Below are positions 11,885 through 21,979 of a stretch of 64,000 nt of DNA, piece after piece; positions within the stretch are counted from its first letter, which is position 1; every line of letters begins with the position of its first letter. A program made the translations under genes and the position numbers. The notes under the pieces are model-generated. The model worked only from the letters and a program-made list of their open reading frames with translations. It was not told the DNA's origin and made no database searches. Source of the stretch: Paragonimus westermani (lineage: Eukaryota; Platyhelminthes; Trematoda; Plagiorchiida; Troglotrematidae); assembly GCA_008508345.1 (NCBI GenBank), contig QNGE01003896.1, positions 7,410 through 71,409 on the forward strand. Reading direction: 5' to 3'.

Positions 11885-12163
11885 TCAGTACAGTTTGATC
11901 AAAGGCCTTTTTGATGTGAACATTCGAGCGGACCTATTCACCTGTTTTTGAAACGGTTTAAAGTTCGATTTTCCAGTGCATTGAAAACACGCCAACCTGA
12001 TACCTTTTGAATATCGGCATACCTTCGAGTCTAAGCAGAATGATGGCCCGTTTGGAATTTTTTGTGTACACACTGTGCTTTGGTTGAAAACATATTTTGA
12101 ACCTTGTTCGTAATTGACTTGGTAGCCAAAGACAGCCCATAATTTTGGCCCTAATTGTGACAT
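11885..12163 (-). other. Unassigned Cys-rich ORF upstream of the protease
   Basis: Ninety-two codons on the minus strand just upstream of the protease start. The pattern GSKYVFNQSTVC, then C at intervals through FCLDSKVC, faintly recalls a mannose-6-phosphate receptor homology segment. An AATTAG acceptor-like site precedes GPKLW and an AAGGTATC donor-like site follows CRYSK. If real, it would be an exon of a neighbouring gene. The resemblance is weak and unverified. Confidence 0.25.
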
Positions 12164-12200
12164 TTAATTGTTGACTGAGTCGCACAGGTTCCCCAAACAC

Positions 12201-13790
12201 GTTAGCTGCACTGCGTTAACGGATTACGCACCTTTTGTTTTTAAAACGAACGCATGTATCCAACCAATATATATTTCCGGAAGATGATATATACGAACGT
12301 AAGCAACAAACCACTTGATCCCAAGCAACTGTGTTGTTTACTGGTGGTTCACCTGTTATTGTATGTGCGATTTCGACTAACGTTCTGCAACAACTGTATG
12401 ATGATTAACCCATCAAGAGAAAATCAATAAACATTCAACTGCAACAAGGTTCACTCTGAGTATCACTTCCAACTGAGAGCGTACGGTCAATCAGGGCTCA
12501 AACTCATGGTGTTAGGGCCGGGACAGAATTTCATCAACATGTACAGTTTTTGGTTTGAGGAGTGTCTGAACAAATTTGTGAACCGTTGGGAATCTAAACA
12601 ATGGCACTGATTGAATGCTGGTCCTGGAACATCTTAACAGACTGACCAATCATAGCCTGACATTTCTGCTGTTCCACACTCACTTTTAATGGTGATACTG
12701 GTGGTGATGGTGGTGTACCTCGAGTAAATTGAGATTGATTTGTGTGACTCAGCTTTAACCTGTAACTATTCTTTTGGTACACCATTCTTGTACCCATTGC
12801 TTGTCAAAACCTGTATTGTAAATCAAATTTGGCGAATATGTTATGAGCAATTCAACTTCATCCGCTGAGTCAACGTAGCTGGCCGACGAAAATGAACCCA
12901 CTCACTTGACCTTTTCGATGAAAGCTAAGAAATATTCTGAAATTGTGAAATTATTCCATCTCGAACAGACGTCTGACAATATATATTTTTTCGTTATTGA
13001 ACACGATAGTGATTAACCTCTAATGCATTGCCTATTCATCCCACTTGTTAAGCTGTGTTGACCTGGAAACCCATTTGGTTATCAGACCATGATGATTATT
13101 TGCACTCCGCTGAAAATATGTTATCGTTGACAACAGTTTGTCAAACTGTCACTTATAACATCTATTAGAATAATTAATTTCAGCTGTTTTTGTCACAATT
13201 GTAAAATAGTGAAACATAGTGTGCTGATGGCCGTACAGCTAAACACTCAACCTATACACAACTCCAACAAAAGTGTATATACTTTAAAAAATGAAATCCA
13301 CCAATGTTAGTGTACATATCGAGTTATTCCAACAAATGAGTGCATTTTGTCACTGCGCTTTGTATGCATTTATGAAAATTGTAATGTCATACTCCAGATT
13401 ATTCTACTGTTAACTACGATAAGGTTTGCTGTCCAAACCGCTAAATCTGACAGGTTACTAAATCTATAGTCACAAATTTCAGACTTTTCTCCAAAAAGAT
13501 AATCCGAAACAGTGAAGCGAAATATCCGTTGGACTTTAGCAAGTAAACTACAGTTCACAAAATGCACAGTAATGTCAAATCGCTTGAGTTGTAGATCTGA
13601 CGGTCGAAGTTCGTTTTGAAAACTAGTTACAGTATGTGTGAGCACAGTGAGGACAAACTGTCATTTAGAATGTGGGTGGTTTCTACGTTCAAAAGATATT
13701 GTGGTTCTTGCGACTCTGGTGTCACTATGTGGGTGTCACGATTTGTCCAGTTTCTAGTAAGCTGTAAGCAGTAATTGAATCACCCCAGGA
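12201..13790. other. Intergenic, nothing firm
   Basis: The minus-strand open frame at 13370-13645 (91 codons, with FDITVHFVNCSLL) is protein-like in composition but matches no family I know. Otherwise I see nothing. Confidence 0.35.
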
Positions 13791-13796
13791 CAACCA

Positions 13797-14021
13797 TTGG
13801 TTGTTCAAGTATACTGTTGCAGGTCACATGATTTCAGATGTGAAACACTCGAAATCGTCGAATCTACGTTAGTTTATTATTTTCACTGTACTTTCGACCA
13901 TATAGGGCAGGCCGTATTGGCTAGAATGAATGAACACATGCGAACTGATTACGAACGTTCTGAAGTGAATCCTCTCGGTTCTGTTCCATCGTGGGTACTG
14001 AGCCGTATGTACTCAGTTTAG
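13797..14021 (+). pseudogene. Possible GIY-YIG nuclease remnant (Penelope-like)
   Basis: The frame contains VYYFHC followed by HIGQ and RMNEH, spaced like the GIY-YIG motif (xYxxxC, YIGxT, RxxEH) of Penelope-like elements. The usual tail (ARHxxxTGH, then a C-terminal FxEAxxxxR block) is not visible, so this is only a short remnant. Frames at 14126-14426 are on the same strand but out of order for one element. A chance match cannot be excluded. Confidence 0.35.
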
Positions 14022-14429
14022 TTAATCCTTAGCAGAAGCACAGACTAGTTTTATTCCTTTAGCCATATCGATTTGGAAGTGCAGTTCATCCCTGTGTGTT
14101 AATAATGTGTTCGTGAAGTGAGTGTTTGTTGTGGTCAAAAAACCTAATCACTTTCCAAACGTTTCGGTTTGACGAGGCATTCGAACTGAAGTCTCCCACA
14201 CTTGACGACCACAGAATTCTTGTCCGACCACATTTTTGCTCACTTGTGCTTGTCAATGCGCACACCAACCACTTCGAAGTTTGTGCCATTGCTTGCGTCT
14301 GTCCTGAAATCATATGATTACAAGAGTGGTTTTCAAATATTTCCAAAGCGCAGTTTGCCTGAAACAAAAAGCTCATATGTGGAACGTGCATACAATGCAT
14401 GTGCGGATCGGTTTTCAAGTTGGTAGACG

Positions 14430-17400
14430 TCGCTAATGTGAAATTGTGAGATGACGCAATTTCGGTGCTTCCGATTGGTACATATCATGCATATCATGCA
14501 ATGCACTGTTCTAGATAGCCTCGGTTGTGTCGCGATGTTCCAACGGCTTTTTAAAGCTTCTTCATGAATGGGCAAATCCAAGCACCCATAGACTGACATA
14601 ACGGTAACACGAAACATACCACCATTAGAACATAGCAACCAGTCACATTGTACATGGTGTTTTGCCCTTATAAATATTTTTCAAGTTGAATTGTAGTTGC
14701 GATATCTCCTACTGAAGCAATCCATTTTTAATTGTGCCGTTTGTTCGAACTACTGTTTGCACACTGAATTCTGAATTTTCGCCCAATTCTTCCTTCCGAA
14801 AGTACACTCAACCATGTTAGCTCTTACTCGGTGAACTGGTCTCTCCTGTGGTAAAATATTTTGCACCGTGAAAAAGTCAGTTAGTTGACTTGACTTCACA
14901 AATCGATGCTAAGTTTACAGCAAGATCATTGAACATCTTCAGTGTATGAGCTAGCAGTTGTGTGTAGATCACGAGTTCCTGTGCGTCAGCTGTTGATCTT
15001 AAAATGTTTGGTCACATTAGTCATGTTATAATCTGCGAGATGCACAAGTCCAAGTTTCTTTCATCATTTGCAAATGCGAAACATACGTTATGCTCACGAG
15101 TGGAATGCATGTTTCAACGAGAAGAGACCGTATTTTAATTTATTGTGTAAACGACACCCGTGTGCACCATGCCGGCTGATACACCTTGATGAGTATCGCT
15201 TCATTGAAGGCTAGTAACTTGGGGTTGATATAGGCCAGCAGCGTAAACGGATTTGGTTAACGCGCGTGACTGTTAAATGCGAAAGATCTGTGCACTCATC
15301 GCATCACAGTTTCTATACATATTGACAAAAACAGACAGCCCCTTTGCACATTAGGTGACCACGTAATTGACTTATTGTGACAAGTCTACAAAACTTGACA
15401 TCACACTGACAGTTCAGTTTAAACCTGTATAGTTTTGACATTTTGATCAAACCGCTCTGTGAAATACTGCATCTCCGCCGGTTAATATTTCAAATGCGTA
15501 TTTGGTGTCGGGTACACTTAGCCGAGCTAAAACAATTGCGGTCTGTCACAGTGAGAATAGGCCGTGATGAGCGCCTCCAAGTGTGCTGTGAGACCAAGCT
15601 GAACGTTATGATGACCAAACCGACAAAGACAGCCACGTTAACGTGGACAACAATAAAGGTATAAAGAATTGTAATCTCTTTCATTTCAACGGTTGAAAGA
15701 ATGCTAATATCACTTCTATAGAAAAATATACTTATTTCGACACATTACCGCACACCCGCTACTTTACCTTGCTGATTTTTCAAACTAATGGCTGCGGTTG
15801 GTGGGTCCGATCATAGTTATGTCTACGTTTACGCGTCCTGGCAGTACTTCAACGCATGCAATCATAAATACTTGGAACGTCCACAATTTTACACTGTATA
15901 AATCGTCTGGCAGTACTAACTCGTTCACCTCATCTGCTGCATATGGCAGGATGGATAGACCAAAATGAACTATCACCAATCCCTCCCTTACTCTCTTATC
16001 CGTTTCAGCTACAAGGCCTTTTCTCACCCCCCCACATTTCTGTCCAGTATTCCTAAAGTCGCAAAAACAATATAGTTAATCATAATAACACTGTTCCAGT
16101 AAATACCAATCTTCACTGCTATCCTTCGATTGCCATAATTGTTTTCTTAGACTCAGAGTTCGAGCTAATGTAGGTGTTTTTAATACTGCGTTGTGGAACC
16201 GATTGATAACCGAGCTGCCCTCGCTCAGACGTTAGTCTGATTGTAAGCTGACCTTTATTGCGTTTCAGACTCTAGTAATCAGCGTGTAGAACTAACGACT
16301 TCAGATAATCGACCAATAGCCGTCGCTAACGGTCATGCTGAAGTAGTTATGGTCCTCAGCACGGCTGCAGCTGTCGCACCACTAGACTGAATTGCCGTTG
16401 GCATTGAGTTTTACAGTGTCCACCCGGTATGTTTTAGCCGGACCAGCTGTAGACGTCACGTCCTCAGAACTGTTTCTGCTATGTTTTCTCATGCTTGAAC
16501 TGACTGCACTGCCAAATTCCCATTCAACTCTGATCTGGTTATTGTAATCAGGTAATTGCGCGATTTTTTGTGTGGTTATTTTGGCTAGGCGTATGACCAG
16601 GCACACGAACCAATTCGGCGGAGATGATTTTCTTTTTTATTCAAGTTCGGTCTATCATTAGACCATGATGGCTAACACATCAATCTACGAAACAGTGGCT
16701 GTTTGTAACTAGTGCCAGCTTTGAAAAACGTCCGTGATAAGTCCTTTTACTGACACCGAAATACTCAAAATCAGATCTAGTCTGAGACCGTCAACCTACC
16801 AAGTAGGGATGGTGTGGCATCAGCAGGGAGCATTGTTCATATCGCTGTCAGACCGTGTATTAGGTTTTAGTCGTTTAGTTCCGTGTCTCACTATGCAAAG
16901 ACTTCACCGGGTGCAACTGTTTGCTGTTAATAAATCGATCAAGTTACTGGTAGGGCATAAGTAACAAGCTAGTTTAGCATGCATGCTATGCATTTCTAAC
17001 TTTGAAGATTCCGAAATCTGTTTGACCTGTAACTCGGACTCAGTTAAAGGGTTAGATGCTTCGCCGTGTGACAGAGTGGTCCTAGGGTTAGCCAGATATC
17101 AGGTCTTCAGAGCCACTGGATGTCAGATGGATTACTTTTCTTGACAATTCATATGCTGAATTAAAGATGGATATTAGTGAGAAACTCAAACTCAGTTTGG
17201 TCATCACTGATAAATTATCAAAATGGTAAAACTTTTGTTCCATAAACCAGTAGCGGACTGCTCAAACTCGTTGGTATCGCCCACCTCATATGTCCAGCTT
17301 TCAGTGCAATTACCCGTGAGGCAAACGGCGCACCCATCCTTAACTGGTCCAGAAGGTTAGACAACTGGATGGAACACCTCATCCCGGACGAGAATAACCT

Positions 17401-17940
17401 CAACTACTGATAAGTAGTGTGGCACATGTGATAATTTTATAGGAGATCCATTAGCGAAAACCCGGAATTCGGTTGGATTTGAATCAACGACAGAAACAGC
17501 GTGCCCGAATGCAGCAACTGCTCTATCAGCGGATCTACGAAGCCACATCGGAATATTAGAAATCAATCATTTAAATTTAATTAATCACCCAGCCCATTGT
17601 CTCATATGGATAGACTGAGTAAATTGTCACTTCGCCAAATTTTGGGGAAGTGCCATATGTATCGTCACCCAACAACTGTCATTTTATATGATAATAAGTG
17701 TTTGATTCTGTAGGTGAATCTACACTTTTAGAGCCGTTTAGTTGGTGGTTTTAAAAAAAAATGCGTTAACAGTGTAGACGCTGTGGTCCCCTAATTTAGC
17801 CTGGGCTGTGACTCATGGCGAACTGTCGAACTGCATAGGCGTCAAGAGAAACGTAATTCAGAGCTTTGTGCCATGTTTTTAAATTCGCCAGACGAAGGTA
17901 TAGAGGGTTGTATACACTAGTTTCAAAATCTTGATGAACA
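14430..17940. other. Intergenic, nothing firm
   Basis: Several short frames on both strands, for example 15785-16027 (-) and 16734-16964 (+), lack motifs or consistent splice sites. No RNA gene or repeat structure recognised. Confidence 0.35.
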
Positions 17941-17949
17941 ATTGGTTTG

Positions 17950-18560
17950 CTTTCGATAAAGTGTTGCTCCTTAACACATTATGATGCTCGGGATCCGTTT
18001 TTGTCCTCATGGTGCAAAACAACTTCGCAAGAACAATGTGGTTACTTAGATTTAATCATCGATGGCCAGGTTATTCGTGTGGTCATCCATTTTATTTTCC
18101 CTAGAACTTGCATAAGCAGCGACGGAGATAAAAGCAACGAAGTACGGGCTCAGACATCTAAATATAGGACAACATTGGATAATTGGAGACAGCCTTGGCG
18201 ACTTCGAGAAGTCTCGGTGAACCTTACGGGTTGCGTATATAATGTGAATGTGAGAGGAGTGTTACTTCGCTGCTGCGAAATTGCCCAATCACAGTGGAAA
18301 ACGTGAACCCTTTTTGGTTAACTGATCATCACTATCTGCGTCTGATCGCTCACATCAAATGGCGCCAACTGATAAGCAACGAATATGTGAGGAACCGTGT
18401 ACTAATTAGCAATGTCACGTGAGTACACTTTCTCGAGGTCGCTGGGCCATCTGCTGAGAATTGTATGTAGTCGACTGTCATGCCGAACACGTTCTACCAA
18501 TGCAGATATCGGTTAGTGTATAATACGAAACGAACAGATGATAACCTGGCGTACAGAGAT
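17950..18560 (+). pseudogene. Second RTE-like LINE fragment (C-terminal part)
   Basis: Contains CISSDGDKSNEVRAQTSK near 18110, VSVNLTGCVYN near 18215 and VRGVLLRCCE near 18258. These match the region after the RT catalytic box in the same LINE family as the 2.2-4.8 kb copy (there, SSACNITDEISARIVKARV). The reading frame continues past 18300 only with stops, toward VRNRVL near 18390. The 5' two thirds are missing, as expected of a 5'-truncated insertion. Confidence 0.7.
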
Positions 18561-18699
18561 GAAGTCAATTATCGAAGGGGTAGTCGCTTTATGTGGGGTT
18601 TATTTCTTGGTCTAGGATTTCATGGTTGGCGGAGTAGGTGGGCGGGGATTTTAGGTCACGTCAGGTTCCGTGACGTGAGATGCTCATGAAGTGAACGAA

Positions 18700-19081
18700 A
18701 TTGACCGTTTTGATTTAACGGTGGAATTCTCCTTTCGCCAGCCTGTTGTTTGAACAAGTGGGCTCTGTACAGTCACACCACGTTTGGAGATTACTTCTTT
18801 CGTGTCTATTAGGAGAAAAATTAAATATATGTATATCCTACTGGAATTACGTGTTTACAAACAGAAGTTCGCTCAATCAACCTGTGTGCCAATTAAACAT
18901 CAATCTATTCAACAACGTCAGGGTGTTTTTCAAACTGATGTTTCAAGCGATCCCTCAAGTCTGTATCTACGAGGAGTGTGCTCACTGGGAAATAAGTCAA
19001 TTTTGTCCACGTATATTGTCAAATAACATATCTGCAATCTAATAACCTTCTAGAACATTGAGCTCACGTGATTCGGTTCAC
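18700..19081. other. Intergenic, nothing firm
   Basis: Two overlapping short frames at 18746-19042 (+) without recognisable motifs. No repeat seen. Confidence 0.3.
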
Positions 19082-19690
19082 CACTGACGATAGAAAGCGT
19101 ATAACGTGAGATGTTAACACTTCGTTTACTCTCTTCAGCCACGAGCATAAACCATTAGAATATATAAGAACATACTGATAGCAACAACAATAGAAACAGT
19201 CAAAAACTGGGTTCTTAACTCTGACTTACCGAAGTTTATATCGGCGTAAATAGTCCACGAGAAAGAATGGCCGATCGCATGCCTAAATGTTTGGTTCACG
19301 CTGTGACACAACAGCCAATGACAATAGAGTGATTGAGCTGAAACCCGGCCTCATACATCGCAAGGTGCATCATGGAAACAGATCGAGCTGTTGATCCCAC
19401 TGGTCTCAAGTATTATTGTGTTTTGGAGTCCTAAATTTCTCGCTTTCTCCATGACGTTGTTAATCAGCACTCACCGTTTGGCCCCCTGTGTGCATGAACA
19501 GTTAAATCATACTATTTGTCTTCTTTGGAACTGATAACAATCCTCGTTTCGTGTGAACCTTGTCGTCGACTGTTTTTATTGTTATTGCTATCCGCATATC
19601 CCATATATTCTAATGTTTCACGCTCGTGACTAAAGAAAGTAAACCAAGCGTTAACATCTCGCGACATATGTTTTATATCGTTATTAGTAA
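19082..19690. repeat. Imperfect inverted-repeat element, about 0.6 kb
   Basis: The arm at 19082-19214 and the reverse complement of 19555-19690 align without gaps over about 110 nt, at just under 80% identity by eye. Shared blocks include GAGATGTTAAC, CACGAGC, CATTAGAATATAT and AAACAGTC. The spacer of about 340 nt is unrelated. This could be a MITE or fold-back element, or two opposed copies of a dispersed repeat. One arm (minus strand) is open as DVNAWFTFFSHERETLEY and the other keeps a related but interrupted frame, which hints at a coding origin. Confidence 0.65.
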
Positions 19691-20091
19691 TCACCCTTTG
19701 TTTTTACCCAAGTGGCAGGATACGACTGCGGCTCATTTGACAATAAATGTATGTTTGTACGGTAACCAAAAACACCGCATTGTCGTCAGTTATATTGTAC
19801 TGGTGCTGGGAGATGACCACTTGTCCGAGCACCAGTTCATGTACATTTCAGTTTGCCCACCACTCTATCCAAAGATATCGTGTGATAAGTCCCAAATTCA
19901 TGGAAAATACATGCACCACTGTGAAGGATAAAACGTAGTATGATGATTCGTACAGGATGTTGTAATTCTGACACTTCAATTTCACCCATTCATTATATGC
20001 GACATTTACTCAACTTCAGTCATGAGAATTACATGGTGATGAGGGAAATCGGACAGGATGTCCCAATTGTACAACCCACCACAGACTACGT

Positions 20092-20565
20092 TTGTCTCAT
20101 CAACTGTGTGTTAAATCGGCTTCCGTTAGGCGAGCATGCAATACGGCTGAAATCGTAGTCGTTGACCGAACACGGAAGCTACCGTTACCTTCAGTATACG
20201 GAGAGCAATCTAGTGGCTCCAACTCACATTGTATTTATCAATTTGTGTATAACTGCGACGAAAGTTACATCGGTAGAACCGATAGGTGCTTGAACTCTAG
20301 GATGAAGGAACATTTGCTGAAATGGGTTCAGGATGTGACTGTGCAGTCTACTTTCTTCGTCCAGGACTCACGCAAACTTCCGGCCTCGTCTATCCTCGGG
20401 CCCATGTTGGCCACTGGCCACCGGATTAATCCAGAATTAACATTCAGAAGTATAATGCGCCACGCTAATCCGCGTTTCCTGCGTTTTGCTGAGGCGGTCG
20501 CGATTAGTCGTCTTAAGCCAGCGTTGTGTGTACAAAAACAACTATATGTATGCTTTAGAACTTAA
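20092..20565 (+). pseudogene. Penelope-like element fragment: GIY-YIG endonuclease
   Basis: A single uninterrupted frame of 157 codons. It includes the linker DRTRKLPLPSV and the CIYQFVYNCDESYIGRTDR block with the GIY-YIG core (IYQ and YIG). It continues with SRMKEH, then SSILGPMLATGHRI and FRFAEAVAISRLKP-type residues, ending CVQKQL near the stop. These are the C-terminal domain features of Penelope-like retroelements, where the nuclease nicks target DNA for reverse transcription. The RT domain that should precede it is absent or unrecognisable, so the element is 5'-truncated and not autonomous. The frame looks intact, with catalytic Tyr, Arg and Glu-type positions kept. The true start is inside the lost polyprotein, not the listed Met. 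Confidence 0.85.
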
Positions 20566-20569
20566 TAAT

Positions 20570-21110
20570 TCTGTCTTGTCGTTCTCCACCCCATTTGCTG
20601 CTTAATTTCTTCACCCTCCATTCCATTAGTGTCATATATATGTTCCTGGTTATTGTTATTTGGTACTGAGGAGGCAGTACGAAATGCTAGCAGCTACCAG
20701 TATCAAATTTATGAAGGGAACCAACTGTTTCAAATTTTTAATGAAGAATATTTTAAGTCGAAACGAAATCCATAACTAACCAAAAGTTCACCAGTACGGA
20801 TGTGACGAAATTTGTTTCATCTCACATCATTGCTTTCCTACAATGCTGCTGACAACTGTGATCAACGTCCAAGCATTTTATGCCTACTTGTCTACTACAA
20901 CCATGACATTCCGAAAGTTACAGTTTGCTGCTCTTGTGCACACAATTTTGACTGTCAATCAGGAACAATGGCGTTGGTAGACTGCAGCATGAGCTACTGG
21001 GCACCTGATGTAAACATAGTCCATCGTCTATATCACTTGGTAGAATCTGTATCAGACAGTGAGCCGGTAAGGTAACTGTTCCCAGCTGTAGTACTTATCA
21101 TGTGACAGAG
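20570..21110. other. Downstream of Penelope fragment, nothing firm
   Basis: Probably begins with the 3' untranslated part of the Penelope fragment. The open frame at 20812-21075 (+) has many Cys and no recognised motif. Confidence 0.3.
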
Positions 21111-21111
21111 C

Positions 21112-21185
21112 CCCGTAGCTCAGCTAATAGAGTGCTTGTGGGGATTAGGCCTGCAATTTGTTGCACTCACTTAAATTCAGCCGAA
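21112..21185 (+). repeat. Possible tRNA-like (SINE head) module
   Basis: Begins CCCCGTAGCTCAGCTAATAG, which resembles a tRNA 5' arm and A box. No good B box or cloverleaf follows. It may be the head of a tRNA-derived SINE or a decayed tRNA. Confidence 0.25.
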
Positions 21186-21361
21186 ACGTACAGTTTTCAC
21201 AATTAGGTTTCTTTTTTCAATAATCTAAAATATCGCCTTGCAGGTTTAGTGAGATCGGAGATTTCGACCTGTCTTGGAAGTCCTAATCGCGTGGTTATCG
21301 ATTGGAGTTAACAGGCAGTAACTGTGTCTCCTATCGAGACGATTGGGCAACCTGATCATTG

Positions 21362-21651
21362 CTCACAAGCGAGAGTGGTTGAGCGTTCAGATTTGATAAT
21401 TCGGTCGTGCCTAATGTAAGGTCAATGGTGCAATGGTTAATACGGTTGCACCAGGATTGGAATGTCCGGAGTTCAAATCCCGGCCATGGCAAGGATATGC
21501 ACTACTGATGAGCTCTAATGAGAGCGAAACTCGAGTCTAGTGTTTGTTTTCGACAGAGGCTGGCTGGAAAGTCTATGTGAATGCGAACGCTGCGATCAAA
21601 TGTGAGTGATGTTCAACTTGAAAAACCAAATCTCCGACTACTCATCAGTAA
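21362..21651 (+). mobile_element. tRNA-related short retroposon with hammerhead ribozyme, copy 2
   Basis: About 290 bp. It closely matches the 41.24-41.55 kb copy in opposite orientation. Head: GCGAGAGTGGTTGAGCG. The tRNA-like part follows, with A-box-like GGTGCAATGGTTAATACGG near 21427 and B-box-like GAGTTCAAATCC at 21469-21480, which could act as an internal RNA polymerase III promoter. The hammerhead comes next (21499-21543), then a tail ending CTACTCATCAGTAA. It encodes no protein and so depends on another element's reverse transcriptase. The arrangement is like the schistosome Sm-alpha retroposon as I know it. It lies among other tRNA-like modules. Confidence 0.85.
21499..21543 (+). ncRNA. 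Hammerhead self-cleaving ribozyme (type I, minimal stem III)
   Basis: Stem I is GCACTA (21499-21504) with TAGTGT (21538-21543). The core is CTGATGA (21505-21511) and GAAA (21526-21529). Stem II is GCTC with GAGC closing a TAATGA loop. Stem III is only A-T and C-G around TCGA, so ACTCGAGT is self-complementary and could pair between two molecules. The predicted cut is after C21537 in GTC. All core nucleotides match the family consensus. Short-stem-III hammerheads in other animals often work as dimers. Confidence 0.8.
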
Positions 21652-21889
21652 TTAGGTTTATTCCAAAGTTGACAAGACTTCCGTACATTTGAGTACTAGA
21701 TAAATCTTGTTATGCTTGATTGTACTAGATGCTTAGTTTTAGATCTATAGAGACACTTTATTGTCTAAAAATAAAATGTGTAGGAATTTTTTCCTAGTTG
21801 TACTATCCTTGGCTCGCAGGGTGGAATCGATCGAAAGAGTAAGTGAAGCAATTCACGTTCCATCTTGCAACCTGGATACCATATTCACT

Positions 21890-21970
21890 TGGTCTAGTAG
21901 GCAAGTGCTTGGAATATAGCCTAATGAGTGTTCTCAGGTCAAGAGTTCGAGTTTTCCACGTGCGATCCAG
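21890..21970 (+). repeat. tRNA-like module, SINE or tRNA pseudogene
   Basis: TGGTCTAGTAGGCAAGTG (A-box-like) is followed about 50 nt on by GAGTTCGAGTTTTCC (B-box-like). No stable acceptor stem is evident. It differs from the hammerhead retroposon, so it may head another SINE family. Confidence 0.35.
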
Positions 21971-21979
21971 CTAGGTCGA

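Noticed and set aside
15860..15960. A plus-strand frame with TWNV, resembling the endonuclease start of RTE LINEs
   Set aside because: Only four consecutive residues plus a weak LY match; the following endonuclease motifs are absent.
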